Shown: positions 23,478-35,170 of the stretch, piece by piece
Position numbering within the stretch: position 1 is the first letter of the stretch
Layout of the letters: every line of letters begins with the position of its first letter
Assembly (NCBI RefSeq): GCF_019578655.1
Contig: NC_063257.1
Coordinates: forward strand, 5,890,001-5,954,000
Direction: 5' to 3'
Source of the DNA: Ricinus communis
Lineage: Eukaryota > Streptophyta > Magnoliopsida > Malpighiales > Euphorbiaceae
DNA length: 64,000 nt
Translations under genes and position numbers: made by a program
The notes under the pieces: model-generated
The model's database searches: none
The model's input: only the letters and a program-made list of their open reading frames with translations
What the model was told of the DNA's origin: nothing

Positions 23478-25833
23478 AGGTACTTCCATTTAATTATTCT
23501 AGTTATTACCCATTCGATTCTCAGATCAAATGAGGATCAGAAGCTTTTGATCTTCTCTAAGCCATTTTATTTTTCTAATTTGTGGAAACTGGGTACGGCT
23601 GTTTCTTAAAAGTTTTAGCCATGCATCTCAACCACGGCGATTTGTGTAGCATCTTATTGGGACTGCCATGCCTCTCACCAGTAATATGCAAATTTGCTGT
23701 CCGCGTATATTTCTAATGCGAGAAATCTTCTTATATAGAAGTGTTTGCTAGGACTGTTGAAGAATTATGGAATCCTAAAGCTATTAATGTTGTACCATCT
23801 GAAACGGAAGAAAATCTACATCTTTCTAGTTTTCCTTGTATTGAAACAAGGATATGGCTTCCCGTGTATGTACTTTCTCGCCTTGCTCTTGCCATCTTGA
23901 GTTTAGATGAGATAACTAGTATCTTGGGCCTTGCCTTGCATTGTGATGCGTGTTGAATTTATATGGAGGACTTGATTGCACACAAAAGACTCCAAATAGA
24001 AATTTAGTACAAAGTATTTGTACTACAAAGCACACCAATACAACCCTTTAACATCCACACTCTTACACTGCCGCCCACACCTTACATTAGATGTGTAGGG
24101 ACTTTTCCACTCGCACAAATAAGGAGCATGACTCCTTAAATAGCCTGGGAAAGTCGGTTATTACCGACTTTATTCATTCATACCACCAATCATATAGTTT
24201 CTTTATTCCCCTTTTTTTCTCTCTTTTTTCTTTATTTGTTATTTTAACCTAGATAATTTTAGAAAATAAGAGAGAGGCGGTGATGATGTAATGTGTTTGT
24301 GAGTATCCATTGAAGTTTTATCTAATCTCTAACTAGTCCAAATCAAAATATATACTGTGTTGAAGTTTTGCCTTAAGTTGTATCGATCTGTCATCTGCAG
24401 AGATGCTTTGAAAATGTTCAAGGTATGAAGTATATAAAGATTGGATGGCGGGAACTTTCTTTTTGCATTGGTTTAGGTAAGAACTCTTCCAAACTTTGCT
24501 GATAGTGGTGTAGAATAATTATGCCAGACGAAGCATTGTATCGTTCTCGATGTTTGCTCATGCAGGTTTTGTTGATTCGGGCTATTTTGCTGGGCAAGGA
24601 CGTTAAGACTACTTGAAATAATTTTTTAGGTTTTGTAATAATGAAATCAAAATTTATCGAGGAATGTTGGAATTTACTCATTACCGTATGATAACAAACT
24701 TCCTTTACTTTTTTTTGTTGGAAGCCTGCTCCACGTCTTCAATGGTTTATTAATACGTTGCATGTTTTGGATCGAGAGACCAAATGAATGATCTATACAT
24801 GGAAGTTATGGGCAATGGCTAGTGGCCATCTTTGTGGAACCTAGTGAAACTAGGTTGCGAATTCTTTCACATCTTTATTTCCTCCCATGTTTGGAGGTGC
24901 AGTGGTGCAAACACCTTGGGGTTAAAAAAATTTTGGTTTTTTCTTGACAAACATGACTACTGGTTACAAAACCTTGACCTTTGGTGCTTCGTTCTCTCCA
25001 CTATACTTCTATTAGTTGGCTAAAATATTTTCAGAAGCATGTTTTTTATGGAGCCAAGTAACTTGAGCATCAGGACAAGGTTTAATATAAAGTACCTACA
25101 ATTAGTCAAGGGAAAGTAGCAGCTCGATTGCTTTTAAGCTTTAGATGCATGTAGACATTGAACTTTATTTTATTATGTTCTCTCGACTATAGAAAGCTGA
25201 TTGATTCCTGCACTTAAATAAGTAAAAGGCCGTTTTTCTCAGTTTGGCTCAACTCTATCAGAAGAGCTACAATTTCTCTTTCGAAACCTCTAAATGGCAA
25301 TAGCTGCCAAGAAGCCTCATGCTTTTAACTTGAAAGCTAGAATTAGCAAGCTTCATGTCCAAACGAACTAGTCGAGTAAAGTGATAAAACTCTTTCCTTG
25401 GTTTCTTTAAAACATTGGCCCGGTAATCAGCGACTCAAAAGTGAGTCTCAGTTTCGGACAAAACATTAGTAAAATCACAAGATAGGAGTATTATCTTTTT
25501 GTACCAAAATTGTATCTTTTAGAAACGGTTAATTGTACAACCGAACACTCTGTTTTCTTAAAAGGGTAGACTTTGATCTTCAATAAGACTCCCGGAGCAT
25601 AGACAGACCGAAAGCACATCGCAAATTGCCAAACCCCACATGCAACTGGCAAAGAAAAACAAAAAGCCGACCTTTTGACTTTAACAATTTTATTTTTATC
25701 TCAAAGATTAGTCTTTTCATTGTTTAGTCCAATAACCCGTAAAAAGGAACAATAGCTACCAATTAAAGAATCGGAGCTTTGGTTTTCTCGACAGCAATGT
25801 AACCTTTGCGGGGAGCAAAAACAGAGGACATGA
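23478..25833. other. Intergenic spacer
   Basis: This holds the ZYP1 3' flank and then spacer. Open frames at 23741-23956, 24418-24681 and 24832-25023 have no recognisable domains and lack supporting structure. Two short hairpins at 24121-24171 are listed separately. Confidence 0.45.
24121..24171. repeat. Two adjacent short hairpins
   Basis: aaggag (24121-24126) pairs with ctcctt (24132-24137). Immediately downstream aaagtcggt (24150-24158) pairs perfectly with accgacttt (24163-24171) around a 4-base loop. The block lies in otherwise unremarkable spacer, so function is unknown. Confidence 0.5.
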
Positions 25834-26215
25834 TCAATTTGACGGAGAATTGAAAGCGAGCACCAAAAGTAGAGTAGAGAAGCACAACAGCATCATGACC
25901 TGAAGAATCACCTCCATTAACCCGCAAAGCTTGATTCTCTTATTCTTAGTTCGCTCCCTCGCCAATTTCATTTTCAAGTCTCCGATTTGTTTCACCATTA
26001 GATCCATCTCCTGCAAATTAATTTCAATCGAATCAGACATGAGATTTTTCGGAAATTAATTCAATCTTAGAGAGAAGAGTGTGAATTTAAACCTCGTCTT
26101 CACCGTTGATTGAGGTCTTTGAGTGGCGATTTGGGGACGATTTCAGTGAATGAAGCAGAAAGGCAGCTTTGGCACAGCGACGTGTTATTTCCGATCTTGC
26201 AGCTTCGTCTGTCAT
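25834..26215 (-). CDS. Small coiled-coil protein with C-terminal membrane segment
   Basis: Two exons, 26215-26093 and 26010-25834, are joined by a 82-base GT-AG intron falling between codons. They encode 99 aa. Residues 1-41 (exon 1) are polar and basic (MTDEAARSEITRRCAKAAFL). Residues ~42-70 form a charged, probably helical stretch (KQIGDLKMKLARERTKNKR). Residues ~75-95 are a hydrophobic span (LQVMMLLCFSTLLLVLAF) just before the C terminus, which suggests a tail-anchored topology. The ATG at 26213-26215 is the first in frame with exon 1. A false alternative starts at 26040 inside the intron. I do not recognise a named family. Phase-clean splicing and the domain-like layout support a real gene. 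A tRNA-Asn gene lies only about 170 bases upstream on the other strand. Confidence 0.6.
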
Positions 26216-26387
26216 CTCCATTTCTCTCTTGAGTTTTTCGAATTGAAATCAGCCCCTGATTATATATGCTTTCGCGTTTCAAAAATGTTGGAGGGAACAG
26301 TGTCATATGTATATAAAATATTTGGAAAAGGTCAAAAATGTTGGAGGCAACAATATATATATGTGGATATTTGAAAATGGATATCCA

Positions 26388-26404
26388 GCTGGAATAGCTC
26401 AGTT

Positions 26405-26437
<33 letters not shown>

Positions 26438-26461
26438 GAGGTTCAAGCCCCCCTTCTAGCG
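26388..26461 (+). tRNA. tRNA-Asn (anticodon GTT), copy 1
   Basis: A 74-base cloverleaf. The acceptor stem GCTGGAA pairs with TTCTAGC (one G-T wobble). The D-loop is AGTTGGTTAG, the anticodon loop is ctGTTaa and the discriminator is G. The internal A- and B-box promoters are present (GGTTCAAGC). A T-run begins about 6 bases downstream as the Pol III terminator. The T stem is GGAGG against CCCCC, giving one A-C mismatch that copy 2 lacks, so this copy may be slightly decayed. No intron and no encoded CCA, as expected for plant nuclear tRNA genes. Confidence 0.9.
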
Positions 26462-27155
26462 ATTAAATTTTCTTTTTTCACTCTTTTCACCCTTAAATAC
26501 AAGCCCTCCTTCTAGCTCTCTTTTCACCCCTTAAAATTCCAGTAATTATACTATGATCCCGGTATTCTATACACCTAAGCTAATTTTATTTATAGACATA
26601 TTGTATTTTTGAAGCTTATCCATATTATACATTTATATATATGAATTCTACCTCTTAATATACATTACATTATAGCAGCTTCTTGAAGTTTATCCATATG
26701 ATACATTTATATATATTTTGGATATATATGACATTTAGTTGAAGAAATGTAGGTTACATTGACTTTTGGTTTCTTTTTTACAACGAGTCTAACTAGTGTA
26801 TCTCATATAATTATACTAGAAATATCACAATTATAAATATAAGTTTTTATTTATTTTTTTCCTGATCGAACCTCTTAACTTTATAGATTAAAAAATATAT
26901 AATTTTTAAATTTTCTGATACAACCAATATAATCATATCAAATAAGTGATACGAGTAATAAGCTCCAATTAAAATGATCAAATCATGACAACTTTTTATT
27001 AAAATCCTCAAATAATAATGAAATAAATAAAAAATAAAGAATCAGTTTCAGCTCAAATGATATATTGTTTATATTATTATTATTGTGGTGTTTTATTAGC
27101 TTGAAACAACATTCTATATTATTATTATGTTTCAAAGTGTGCATTATTATGCATT
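26462..27155. other. Spacer between the two tRNA genes
   Basis: AT-rich and non-coding. Downstream of the first tRNA the sequence tacaagccctccttctagct (26501-26520) echoes the tRNA 3' end, suggesting a partial duplication of the T-arm/acceptor region. A 32-bp direct repeat (26611-26642 and 26685-26716) is listed separately. Confidence 0.5.
26611..26716. repeat. Direct repeat of about 32 bp, two copies
   Basis: gaagcttatccatattatac plus 12 bases (26611-26642) recurs as gaagtttatccatatgatac plus 12 bases (26685-26716), with two differences. The intervening unit is 42 bases. It looks like a local tandem duplication. Confidence 0.7.
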
Positions 27156-27229
27156 GCTGGAATAGCTCAGTTGGCTAGAGCGTGTGGCTGTTAACCACAA
27201 GGTCGGAGGTTCAAGCCCTCCTTCTAGCG
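27156..27229 (+). tRNA. tRNA-Asn (anticodon GTT), copy 2
   Basis: A 74-base cloverleaf almost identical to the copy 768 bases upstream. It differs by T to C in the D-loop (TTGGCTAG) and by a fully paired T stem (GGAGG/CCTCC). The anticodon is GTT, the discriminator is G, and T-rich sequence follows (gtattttcatttttc) as a Pol III terminator. This copy is the more canonical of the pair and is probably functional. Open frames crossing both tRNAs are meaningless. Confidence 0.93.
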
Positions 27230-28296
27230 TTTGTATTTTCATTTTTCATCGTATTGTACATGGTTATTATCAGTACATTTTTTACAGCTATTCGACATGG
27301 AATTACAACAAATTGCCTTGTCTTACAACATTTACATATGATATCAACACGATCATTTACCTGGCATTCGCTTGTTTCAGCATATAGGAGAACCTCTAGG
27401 ACTATAATTTTAGTCTTTTTTTTGGGAAGTCCTGTAGGTAAAAGGATGGGAGTTTTGGTGTTTTAAACGGATTTTTTTTTTCCTTTTTTGGGAAATCCTG
27501 TAGGATTAGATGATGATATAAATAGATGGGAGTTTTTGGTGTTTTAAATAGCTGCAAAGAAGGGTTATTTAAAAATGTTTTTCTTTTATATTCAGTATAT
27601 CAAATAATAATTGTACAATTCATTTCAAATGAATGAATATTGTGTTTAGAATGAATTACAATAAAAGAAATTATAGAGAGAAGATATGAGAGAAAATAAA
27701 ATGAAATATTAAAAAATTAAAAAATAATATTTAAATTTTATAAAATATATTAATTTACTAATGTTATATTTATTTAAAAATTCATCTATTTCAAAATTTA
27801 GTTTAATTATAACTTATTTTACAAATTTAATCATATGTAATTTTAAATAGATTTTTACTTCAATTAAATGCATAAATTTTGAATTTGAAAATAAATCCCA
27901 TAAAACTTTATAGGATTTATCTCAATAAAATGCAATACTAGATTTAGTTGATAATTAATGGTAGAATTTATTTATTTTTACTTGATTTCTGGGATGGATA
28001 TATAGTTACATGATATCTTGATAAGCATCTTTATATGGTAGTGCATAATGTTGGAGTACGCCTATGCTAAATCTCACTAAGTTAGTCCATGATACAAAGT
28101 TAGTTAACCCCACATTCCTCATTCTATCTCTCTCTTTTTCGGCAGCTTTTTTTGCTTTTGATTTAAATATGGAATTTAAGGTAAATTAATTAACACCTTG
28201 ATCAAGAATCAAGATCACTTGACGAATTCTAACCTTGCTATATGATCAGATGAAAGGGGACTGGGGTTTTTGATCGATTCTTGACTCACTAGCTTG
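27230..28296. other. Intergenic spacer with an imperfect tandem repeat and an AT-rich dispersed repeat
   Basis: No gene is seen. Near 27418-27553 a ttgggaa(g/a)tcctgtagg ... gggagtttt(t)ggtgttttaaa block occurs twice. About 27660-27925 is one copy, in reverse orientation, of a dispersed AT-rich repeat also found at 46225 and 62440. Confidence 0.5.
27660..27925 (-). repeat. AT-rich dispersed repeat, copy 1
   Basis: Read in reverse complement, this stretch shares ordered blocks with the copies near 46225-46520 and 62440-62705. The blocks include an aaatttat motif, taattataa...taaactaaa, ttaataaat-like and tttcata-like elements. Low complexity makes the borders and identity uncertain. Confidence 0.35.
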
Positions 28297-29063
28297 CTAG
28301 CACAAGAGGCTAAACCTTTGCTTGAATAGCTTAGGAGGGCTCTGGTCTGGTGGGTGCATGAATTTGCAGTTAGGGCAGGCAGGAGATGACTTGCAAAGCA
28401 TCACCAACATATGGCACCTCGTGCATACAGTCGCTACCATCTCTTCTTGATCCCCTTCAACTATCCAAGATGGACATCGCTTAATAGTGCCTTCAGAACT
28501 CTTGTCTTCTTTACTAGAATCCATGAACAAATCGCCAAAACCTTGTATGGAGCTAGCAAGACTATGGTCGTTTGCATTGTTTTTCCTTTGCGACTCACAT
28601 GGCTGCAGGTGTAGCTCAAGGTCTAAGCTCATATGGCCAGGACTTGGTGGCTCTGGACTTCTCCTTGGATCCCTTGATGTTCTTTTCTTGGTCCTTGTAT
28701 TGTAGAAGTGTATCTCCCCCGACTACATGCAGTAGAAGATAACACGCTTATATATTATAGATGGAGTAATCTTTGTAAATTGTGATTCTTCTGAAACTTA
28801 AGTGAATTTATATATATGTAAATATATATTTGTCATACCTGAATATCGAGGCACTGTTGCCACTCCAAAGGCAGCGGAGTCTCGAGTTGTAGCTCAATTT
28901 CAAAGATGGGTTTTGTGTTTTGATTAGGTGGCTTTGATCTTTTCTCAAAAGTCCCATAAGTTTGTGGCTCATCCCACTTTCTCTTCTTTGATGAATTATC
29001 AACCTCCGAGATAATTGTCTCTCTTCTATTTGGAGAGGTGGCTGCAGCTTGAAGGGAAACCAT
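28297..29063 (-). CDS. CFL1: WW-domain protein, CURLY FLAG LEAF 1-like
   Basis: Two exons, 29063-28839 and 28722-28297, encode 216 aa with a phase-0 GT-AG intron. A WW-like domain straddles the junction. LPLEWQQCLDIQ is at the end of exon 1, and SGEIHFYNTRTKKRTSRDP opens exon 2. Downstream are a Pro-rich link, an acidic LDLELHLQP motif resembling an EAR repression motif, and a C-terminal Cys cluster (CTRCHMLVMLCKSSPACPNC). This order is that of plant CURLY FLAG LEAF proteins. In rice and Arabidopsis these interact with HD-ZIP IV factors (HDG1) and down-regulate cuticle formation and epidermal development. The start gives MVSLQAAATSP. An overlapping longer frame from 29071 is in another phase and is rejected. 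Confidence 0.86.
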
Positions 29064-29150
29064 ACCTTCAATTCTCCACTATATCTCTTTCACTGGCTAC
29101 TGCTATTGCTTGTGTACTTGAATGATCTCTAAGGTGAAATGTTACGGGTA

Positions 29151-29160
29151 GTTATATAGG
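29151..29160 (-). promoter_or_regulatory. Probable TATA box of the CFL1-like gene
   Basis: On the minus strand the sequence reads cctatataac, about 90 bases upstream of the CFL1-like ATG. This is a plausible TATA element with a transcription start some 30 bases downstream. Motif only; not tested. Confidence 0.45.
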
Positions 29161-30862
29161 CTGAGTTAGGCTGCTGTATGGTCAGTCACATTACTGCAAA
29201 GCAGAATCTTATAGGGCAGTTTTGAAGGCAAAGGCCCTACATATATATATGACTTGCTATCCAAGTTGGCTCTTCAATTACTACACAGCTCCAAGCTGAT
29301 CCCTGAGGCTTCTATATACAAATATCAACTCTCTTCATTGTCATCAAAAATTTGAAAGGTGAAGGTCTTAGTTCAAATCTCATTTTTACATTAGGTGAGA
29401 TTCCACCTTTATAAGGAATATAAAAAATGACAATCATCTAATATATAACTCATGACCCATTGAGCCTCAAATGAATTAAGAAATTCCTATAGACCATAGG
29501 CCTCATTCACATATGTTGAATGATCTCTAGAAAATGCACGAATGCAGTAAAAATAGTACTTTTTGTTTTTCTTTATATATCATGATGCTAGATTGATTAT
29601 CATAAAAACTTATTATTGCTCGTTTGTTGTTACAAATTGATTTATAGAGTCTAAAGTTAGAAGGAAGCCAAGCCAAAAAGGTAGAAGCTGAAACCTAGAA
29701 GCCATATTAGTTGTTGTTGGTACTACTAATTTAATTAGAGGCGGTGAGAGAAGGGGAAAGGGAGAGGTGTATGGGAAGAGAAACATTAAATGTGGAGAGT
29801 CTGTATACAGTTGAAGCAGCTCTTGAATGCTTTTATAGATCTTTAAAAGACAAAAGTTCATTTTGGCTCCTGAACTTGTATCCCAAGGCCATAAAAGGGC
29901 CAAAATGAACTTTTGCACCAGAAGAATCCCCAAAGTTTCATAGCACCATTTAAACTTAGCTATGTTTGTATTCGGGTATTTAATTTGATTTTGGGTATAT
30001 GGATATTTGGGTTTTGAAGAAGTTAATTATGTTTATGAGAGAAGCAATGGCATGGAGGTGTGGTGGAATTGATACGTTAATTTATAAATAGAAAATTAAA
30101 GTTATATATACATAAAACTAGGCTTAATAATATAAGAATATTTTAATCACAGTATTAGTAGCGGTTGTGATATATTGTTATAACTTAATTAATTTGAATA
30201 TGATAATTATGGTTTAGATTCACTAAAATAGTCATATTATCTTTTCTTATTCATTCAAGAATATAATAAACCATGTTTTATTTATTAAAATAGAGGTAAT
30301 AGAGGTTAGGGTTCGTTTGGTTCAAAAGTTCATTTGTGGTCCTTTGTTGGTCTTGAGTCACAAGATTAGGAGGGTGCGATCTATAAAAAGATCAAAACTC
30401 CAACTTCCGCAATTAGAGCACTCAAAAGAACTAACACTTTAAAAGCTTTCAACACCCGCCTCAGCTACATATATTAAACACAAAAACCATCCCATGAATT
30501 GCACCCAATTAATCACTCCTCTCCAGAAAAGCTTTTAAAGCTCTCAACACCCTTCTCAGCTATAAAATCAACAACCCATGTTTCAAGTGCTCAAATTTAT
30601 TAATATCTCTCTCCCCTTTTAATTATTTCCTCTTCTCTTCTCAATTTAATCCCTTCACCCAAACTTTCAGAAATTAAAAGCCTCTTATTTTAACCCAAAA
30701 AAGATATTAATTATTTTTTATTATTAAAATTCTGCTTTGACCAAGAAAAGTAATTTAAAAAGAATGGTACGTGTTATTAATTACTCAAATAACCATGACT
30801 TCATACGATGTCATGGCTCTAAATAATTAAGCATATACTTATAGGGGTTTATTGATGAATGC
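29161..30862. other. Intergenic spacer
   Basis: No gene is seen. A 106-codon minus frame at 29613-29933 covers a perfect inverted repeat (listed separately) and has no domain. AT-rich spacer follows. Confidence 0.5.
29851..29915. repeat. Perfect 17-bp inverted repeat
   Basis: caaaagttcattttggc (29851-29867) is exactly the reverse complement of 29899-29915, separated by 31 bases. Transcribed, it would form a stable hairpin. It could be a very short foldback element or a decayed end of one. Confidence 0.75.
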
Positions 30863-31740
30863 TTGCATTCATCTTTCCTAGGTGATGCAATCAAGGATGC
30901 ATCTAAGTCAACTAGCATGAATCCACTAGCCTATGGAGGACCAATGACACAAGCAATGAGTAAAAAGTTCAAGCAAGCCTTAAATTCTTACTTGGAGCAT
31001 GTTTTGAAGATGGCTAATGATGGTGCTTTTAATGAAGATAACAACACCTTGAAGATAGTGACATTAATTGCTATTAATGAAGCTTAAACTTCTGGTCATG
31101 GAACAAAGTCAAGGTCAAAGATCAAGGATTAAAGTCAACAGGTTTTCCTAAGGTTTCTAGAAGCATTAGATGTCTCACCTAACCCTAGGGCAGTCACCAC
31201 TTATGCTTAGAGAAGGAGGCAGCCGCACATTAGAAGTTTTTTAGGGTTTGATTCTTTATTGCTTATCTCTTAGTCCTTTTTAGGATTAGAATCATTTCAA
31301 GACTCTATAAATAGAGCTATGTATTTCGGCTAAAGCACATAAGATCAATATACATTTCTGAATGAAGTTTTATTTGAGTTATTAACTCTTATTCCTTAAA
31401 GTGTTCCTTATTGAATTTCTTGAGATTAAATTAACTTGTTTTATTTGGTTTCACATCTACATGTTTGATCAATCAATTAACTTTTTATTAGTTTCTTGAG
31501 TTGTTTGAACATTCTTCATCTATTTATAACTAAAGGGCTTAATAGTTCTATTGCTAATTTTGTTAGTTCCATAATTAATTGCAAACTTTCAAGATTTTGG
31601 GACGACAAATTCGAACTTATTGGTAAGGGTGCTTCCTCTTAAATAGGGAGAGCGTTTATCAGTTTGATTTTCTCAACATTACTTATCTTGGTGTTTGAAC
31701 GTATCCGGTTCGAGTTCGTATCACTAGAACTTGAATTGAA
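30863..31740 (+). mobile_element. Ty3/gypsy-like retrotransposon remnant (3' ORF tail plus LTR-like sequence)
   Basis: A 74-codon frame (30863-31087) contains GGPMTQAMSKKFKQALNSYL, which resembles the G-P-(L/M/I)-TR-x-x-x-K-K segment found near the coding end of plant gypsy polyproteins. What follows looks like an LTR. There is a TATA box (tataaatag, 31306-31314), later polyadenylation-like AT sequence, and then a non-coding block to about 31740. No matching second LTR, primer-binding site or target duplication was found, so this is a fragment. Borders are approximate. Confidence 0.45.
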
Positions 31741-32734
31741 TCATATAATTTGGGGAGTTATGAATGATCATGATTTACGACGATTTTTTGATTTAATTGT
31801 TAATAGGATATGTCGCGTTTGGTTTTATATGGAGTTATGAGTGATCAAGTTTTAAAGGAATAAATCCAGGGCAGGGCTGATCAGGTGATATGTATCAATA
31901 TTAATTGTTGTTCCTGTTCCATGGGGTCATTTTAATCCTTTCTGCGCAACATCTTGATTGTGCCTAAGCAGATAGTATATATCTATGTCTTGAATGCAGA
32001 TTTCTTGCTGGGGTCATGCGCCTCTGGTCTTGCCCTTTCTGCAATGATGCGTTCTAGATTCTACTGCATCTAGAATATGCATTTTGCTATGCTTAAGCTG
32101 CTGCATTTTTTTTTTTTGTTTCAACAGGGAAAAGAAAAACAAAAATGATCTTTGTGGTTTTAGTGTATTTGTCATGGAATCACGATCTTTTAGGGTTTTT
32201 TTCTTTCAACTAATTATCGAGCTAAGTAAAGCTGATTAGTTTTGAATAGTATGCAACTCTTTGACACGCTTGTTCTTTCTTTCTTTTTTTTTAATTAAAA
32301 AATTAGTTAAAGAACGTCTGTCATGATTAAAAGAACTTATATTGATTAATATATTTATGAATATTGTATCGGGTATAATAAATTAATTTCTTTGTCCTTG
32401 TTATAAAAACGAGGATTAAAATTGGTCTATCGACCTAATATTGTTCTTCTCCCCTTTCCCCATAGTTTTACTTTCAATTCAACCATGCATGAGGATGATG
32501 AAGGGCAGTCAAATGAGAATTTAAAGCTGAAAAGGAAAGGCCAAAGTCATTGAATTATATTTAGAGTAAGTTACTTAATTTGATAAAAGATCTAGCATGT
32601 GCATATAAGTTGTGTACTTAGCCGAATTTCAACAACCGAATATAAATTTGCTGAGGGGCCCCTTAAAAACAGACAACAACTCAAGATCACATAAATTATC
32701 AACCTATTTCATTGCTAGTAATCGAAGGAGTATG

Positions 32735-32766
<32 letters not shown>

Positions 32767-34373
32767 AGAGTTTGTTCTTTAGAAACCTTGGGCATTTTCT
32801 GGGTCATTTACGTACATAACCACCATAGTTAAACACTGAATTTGCTGGAAACTAAGAGAAGAAGAATGAAAAATAACAATACAACTATATTAGGAAAATC
32901 TAACACTAAATTGAACAGATAATAGGGACCAAAATGTATTAAAAGCATGGATAGAGAAAAGAAAGGGGTTCAAGAATGCCTACCTACCTTCATTAATTCA
33001 TCTTGAATTCACTTAAATGCAGACTTCAAGTATGACCATTCAATTGAATTGAAGCACCAACACCTCGCTTTCTTCAACATCTTCCCTTCTGTTAAATGCT
33101 CCCAACCCACCTCTTCTTCCTTTCATTTATGTTTTTCTTCATCTCTCTTTATCATAATTCCTCTCATTTCCATAGCATGCATATAGGTCTGTAACATGGA
33201 AAAATCTACTTATTTATCACCATTAATTAAGTGGGACTATTGTTGACAGCAAAAATTAACTTAACAAGTGCATTGAATTGTACATTACGTTCTGAAGCGA
33301 CAATCGGGTTGGTCATACCTGCATATACTGGAAGTCTTTTAATAAAATGTTAGTGACCTTACACCTTATTTTCAATAATGAAAATTAGTTCTATAATTGA
33401 GATCCGACTACAGTTTTAACCTTTAAATTTTACCATCTTAAAAATAAATGAAGGCTAATTGAAAAAGATTTGGAGTGTTAAATATCGTATACAATTAATC
33501 TAATAATTGCTTCACGATGATCATAAAATTATACAGTTTCCATGTTTATCATATTGGTAGAAGTTTTGGTAGTGTCACTTAAATGCCATACCAACAGAAG
33601 AAAAAGAGAAGGGGCCGAGAAAACTATATCTCCCTAGCAAAGGTACGATTTCCTCCCATCTATGGAAAATCATTTATGTATCCATAGATCATCATCAACC
33701 AATTCACTGCAACAATACATTAATTTAATTTATTTATGTTGTTGATCAAGTATAGTTATGTTGAGTGGGGTCACTTTTAGGTGTAGAAGATCTATTACGT
33801 GGGTCCTATCTTTCTCTATTCGAACTGTAGAAACCTGGGCAGTTAGGATGGCAGATTACAGTCAGGATTGATGGTTATTTCTTTTTATTTTGTTTCGCCA
33901 TAAAGAGGCACTTATATATTCATATGCTTGCCACGAAGCCATCCCCTCTCCATACCAGTACAGTTCATTACTTCTCATTGTATTTTCTTTTCTTTCTACT
34001 TCAATATTATCCAAACCTTTTAAAGCTGATGACGTATTAAAAATGAATTAATTGTAGTCATTACTATGATAAGTGAGAAGAGACTTAGCTACTGGTCTAA
34101 TGACGTAATATGGTTTCATTATTAATGGTGGTCCTTTTAAGCTTAATACATATTATCTGATTTGTTTATTACCAATAGTTGAGGCATTGAGTTAAGTTCA
34201 ATTGTCTCATTTTTAAATGTCATTAATGCTGGAATATCTTAACATTTTCTATCAAACTTAAATCTTAGAGGAATTAAGAAAACTATGTAATTGAATATAT
34301 ATGAGACCACATGATAAAATATTATTTACTCGACAAAACAATTAAAGAGACTAGTGTTTCTTTTTCTTTATGA
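31741..34373. other. Intergenic spacer
   Basis: No coding sequence is supported on either strand. It contains a poly-A tract at about 32745-32767 and other simple A/T runs. The right edge is the target-site copy of the Mutator-like element. Confidence 0.5.
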
Positions 34374-34382
34374 TTAATAAAA
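34374..34382. repeat. 9-bp target-site duplication, left copy
   Basis: ttaataaaa immediately left of the Mutator-like element. An identical 9-mer lies immediately right of it at 35463-35471. A 9-bp duplication is the hallmark of Mutator-superfamily insertion. Confidence 0.85.
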
Positions 34383-34652
34383 GGAAAAACGATCCCAGAT
34401 ACCCCAACCTTTAACCATTTTTGTGAATCTACCCTCACTTTTAAAACGTATCAATTTGGTCCACCATGTTTGCGTCTTATATCATTCCTACCCACCCGTA
34501 TTTTGGCGTGTGCCAGTAATGACACGGCGTCCACACGTGGCTCCACATGTTTGTCTATGTGGCTGAGCATAATGAAGGACCTCAAAACTCACCGTTTCGT
34601 CCTAACATTTCCCCAATTCTTTTTCCAATTCTAATTTCTAGGGTTTACAATT
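34383..34652 (+). repeat. Left terminal inverted repeat of the Pack-MULE
   Basis: Matches 35206-35462 in reverse complement. The outermost ~12 bases differ at about one position, and similarity persists to the gtttacaatt block at 34643-34652. Confidence 0.85.
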
Positions 34653-34675
34653 TCTAGGGTTTATTTGTTAACTAA

Positions 34676-35170
34676 ATGCTGCAGTGTTTGTTAATGGGAA
34701 ATTTTGCAAGAATCCAAATCTTACCGTAGCTGAAGACTTCTTTTTCTGGATTAAACATCCCAAGAGATACTGCAAACCAAAATGGTGTAAATGTCACTCT
34801 CTTAAATGTCGATCAAATTGCAGGCCTTAATACACTTGGTATTTCTCTTGCTCGTCTTGACTATGCAGCAAATGGTGGCTTAAACCCTCCGCACACTCAC
34901 CCTCGAGCAACAGAAATTCTTGTCGTCATTGAAGGAACTCTTTATGTCGGCTTTGTTACATCAAACCCTAATCGATTAGTCTCAAAAGTGCTATACCCAG
35001 GATATGTTTTCATGTTTGCAATTGGTCTGATTCACTTCCAGTTCAATCTTGCAAAGACGAATGCAGTAGCTTTTGCTGGTTTGAGCAGTCAGAATCTCGA
35101 CGTCATTACTATAGCTAATGTAGTGTTTGGACCTAACCCACCTATTAATCCTGCTATTCTGGCTATTTAG
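34676..35170 (+). pseudogene. Captured germin-like protein fragment (cupin)
   Basis: The plus strand encodes [20 protein letters not shown], an N-terminal segment of germin-like proteins after the signal peptide. A two-base deletion near 34746 then shifts the frame. From about 34754 the second frame continues as [20 protein letters not shown], then the cupin metal-binding motif HTHPRATE and GLIHFQFN, with the third metal-binding His. It ends at TAG 35168-35170 after [15 protein letters not shown]. The signal peptide and the last ~20-25 residues expected in the family are absent. The usual GDVFVFP is GYVFMFA. Germin-like proteins are apoplastic, Mn-binding cupins, some with oxalate oxidase or superoxide dismutase activity. 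This copy is a truncated, frameshifted passenger and is unlikely to make a working enzyme. Confidence 0.88.

Noticed and set aside
26100..26432. 110-codon minus frame covering the tRNA and exon 1 of the small protein
   Set aside because: It runs antisense through a tRNA gene. The two-exon model starting at 26215 in a different frame explains the region better.
27182..27466. Two plus-strand frames starting inside tRNA-Asn copy 2
   Set aside because: They begin in the tRNA anticodon region and continue into AT-rich spacer without any domain.
32744..32767. Poly-A tract considered as a retroposon tail
   Set aside because: No coding or SINE-like sequence precedes it and no flanking duplication is seen; treated as a simple repeat.
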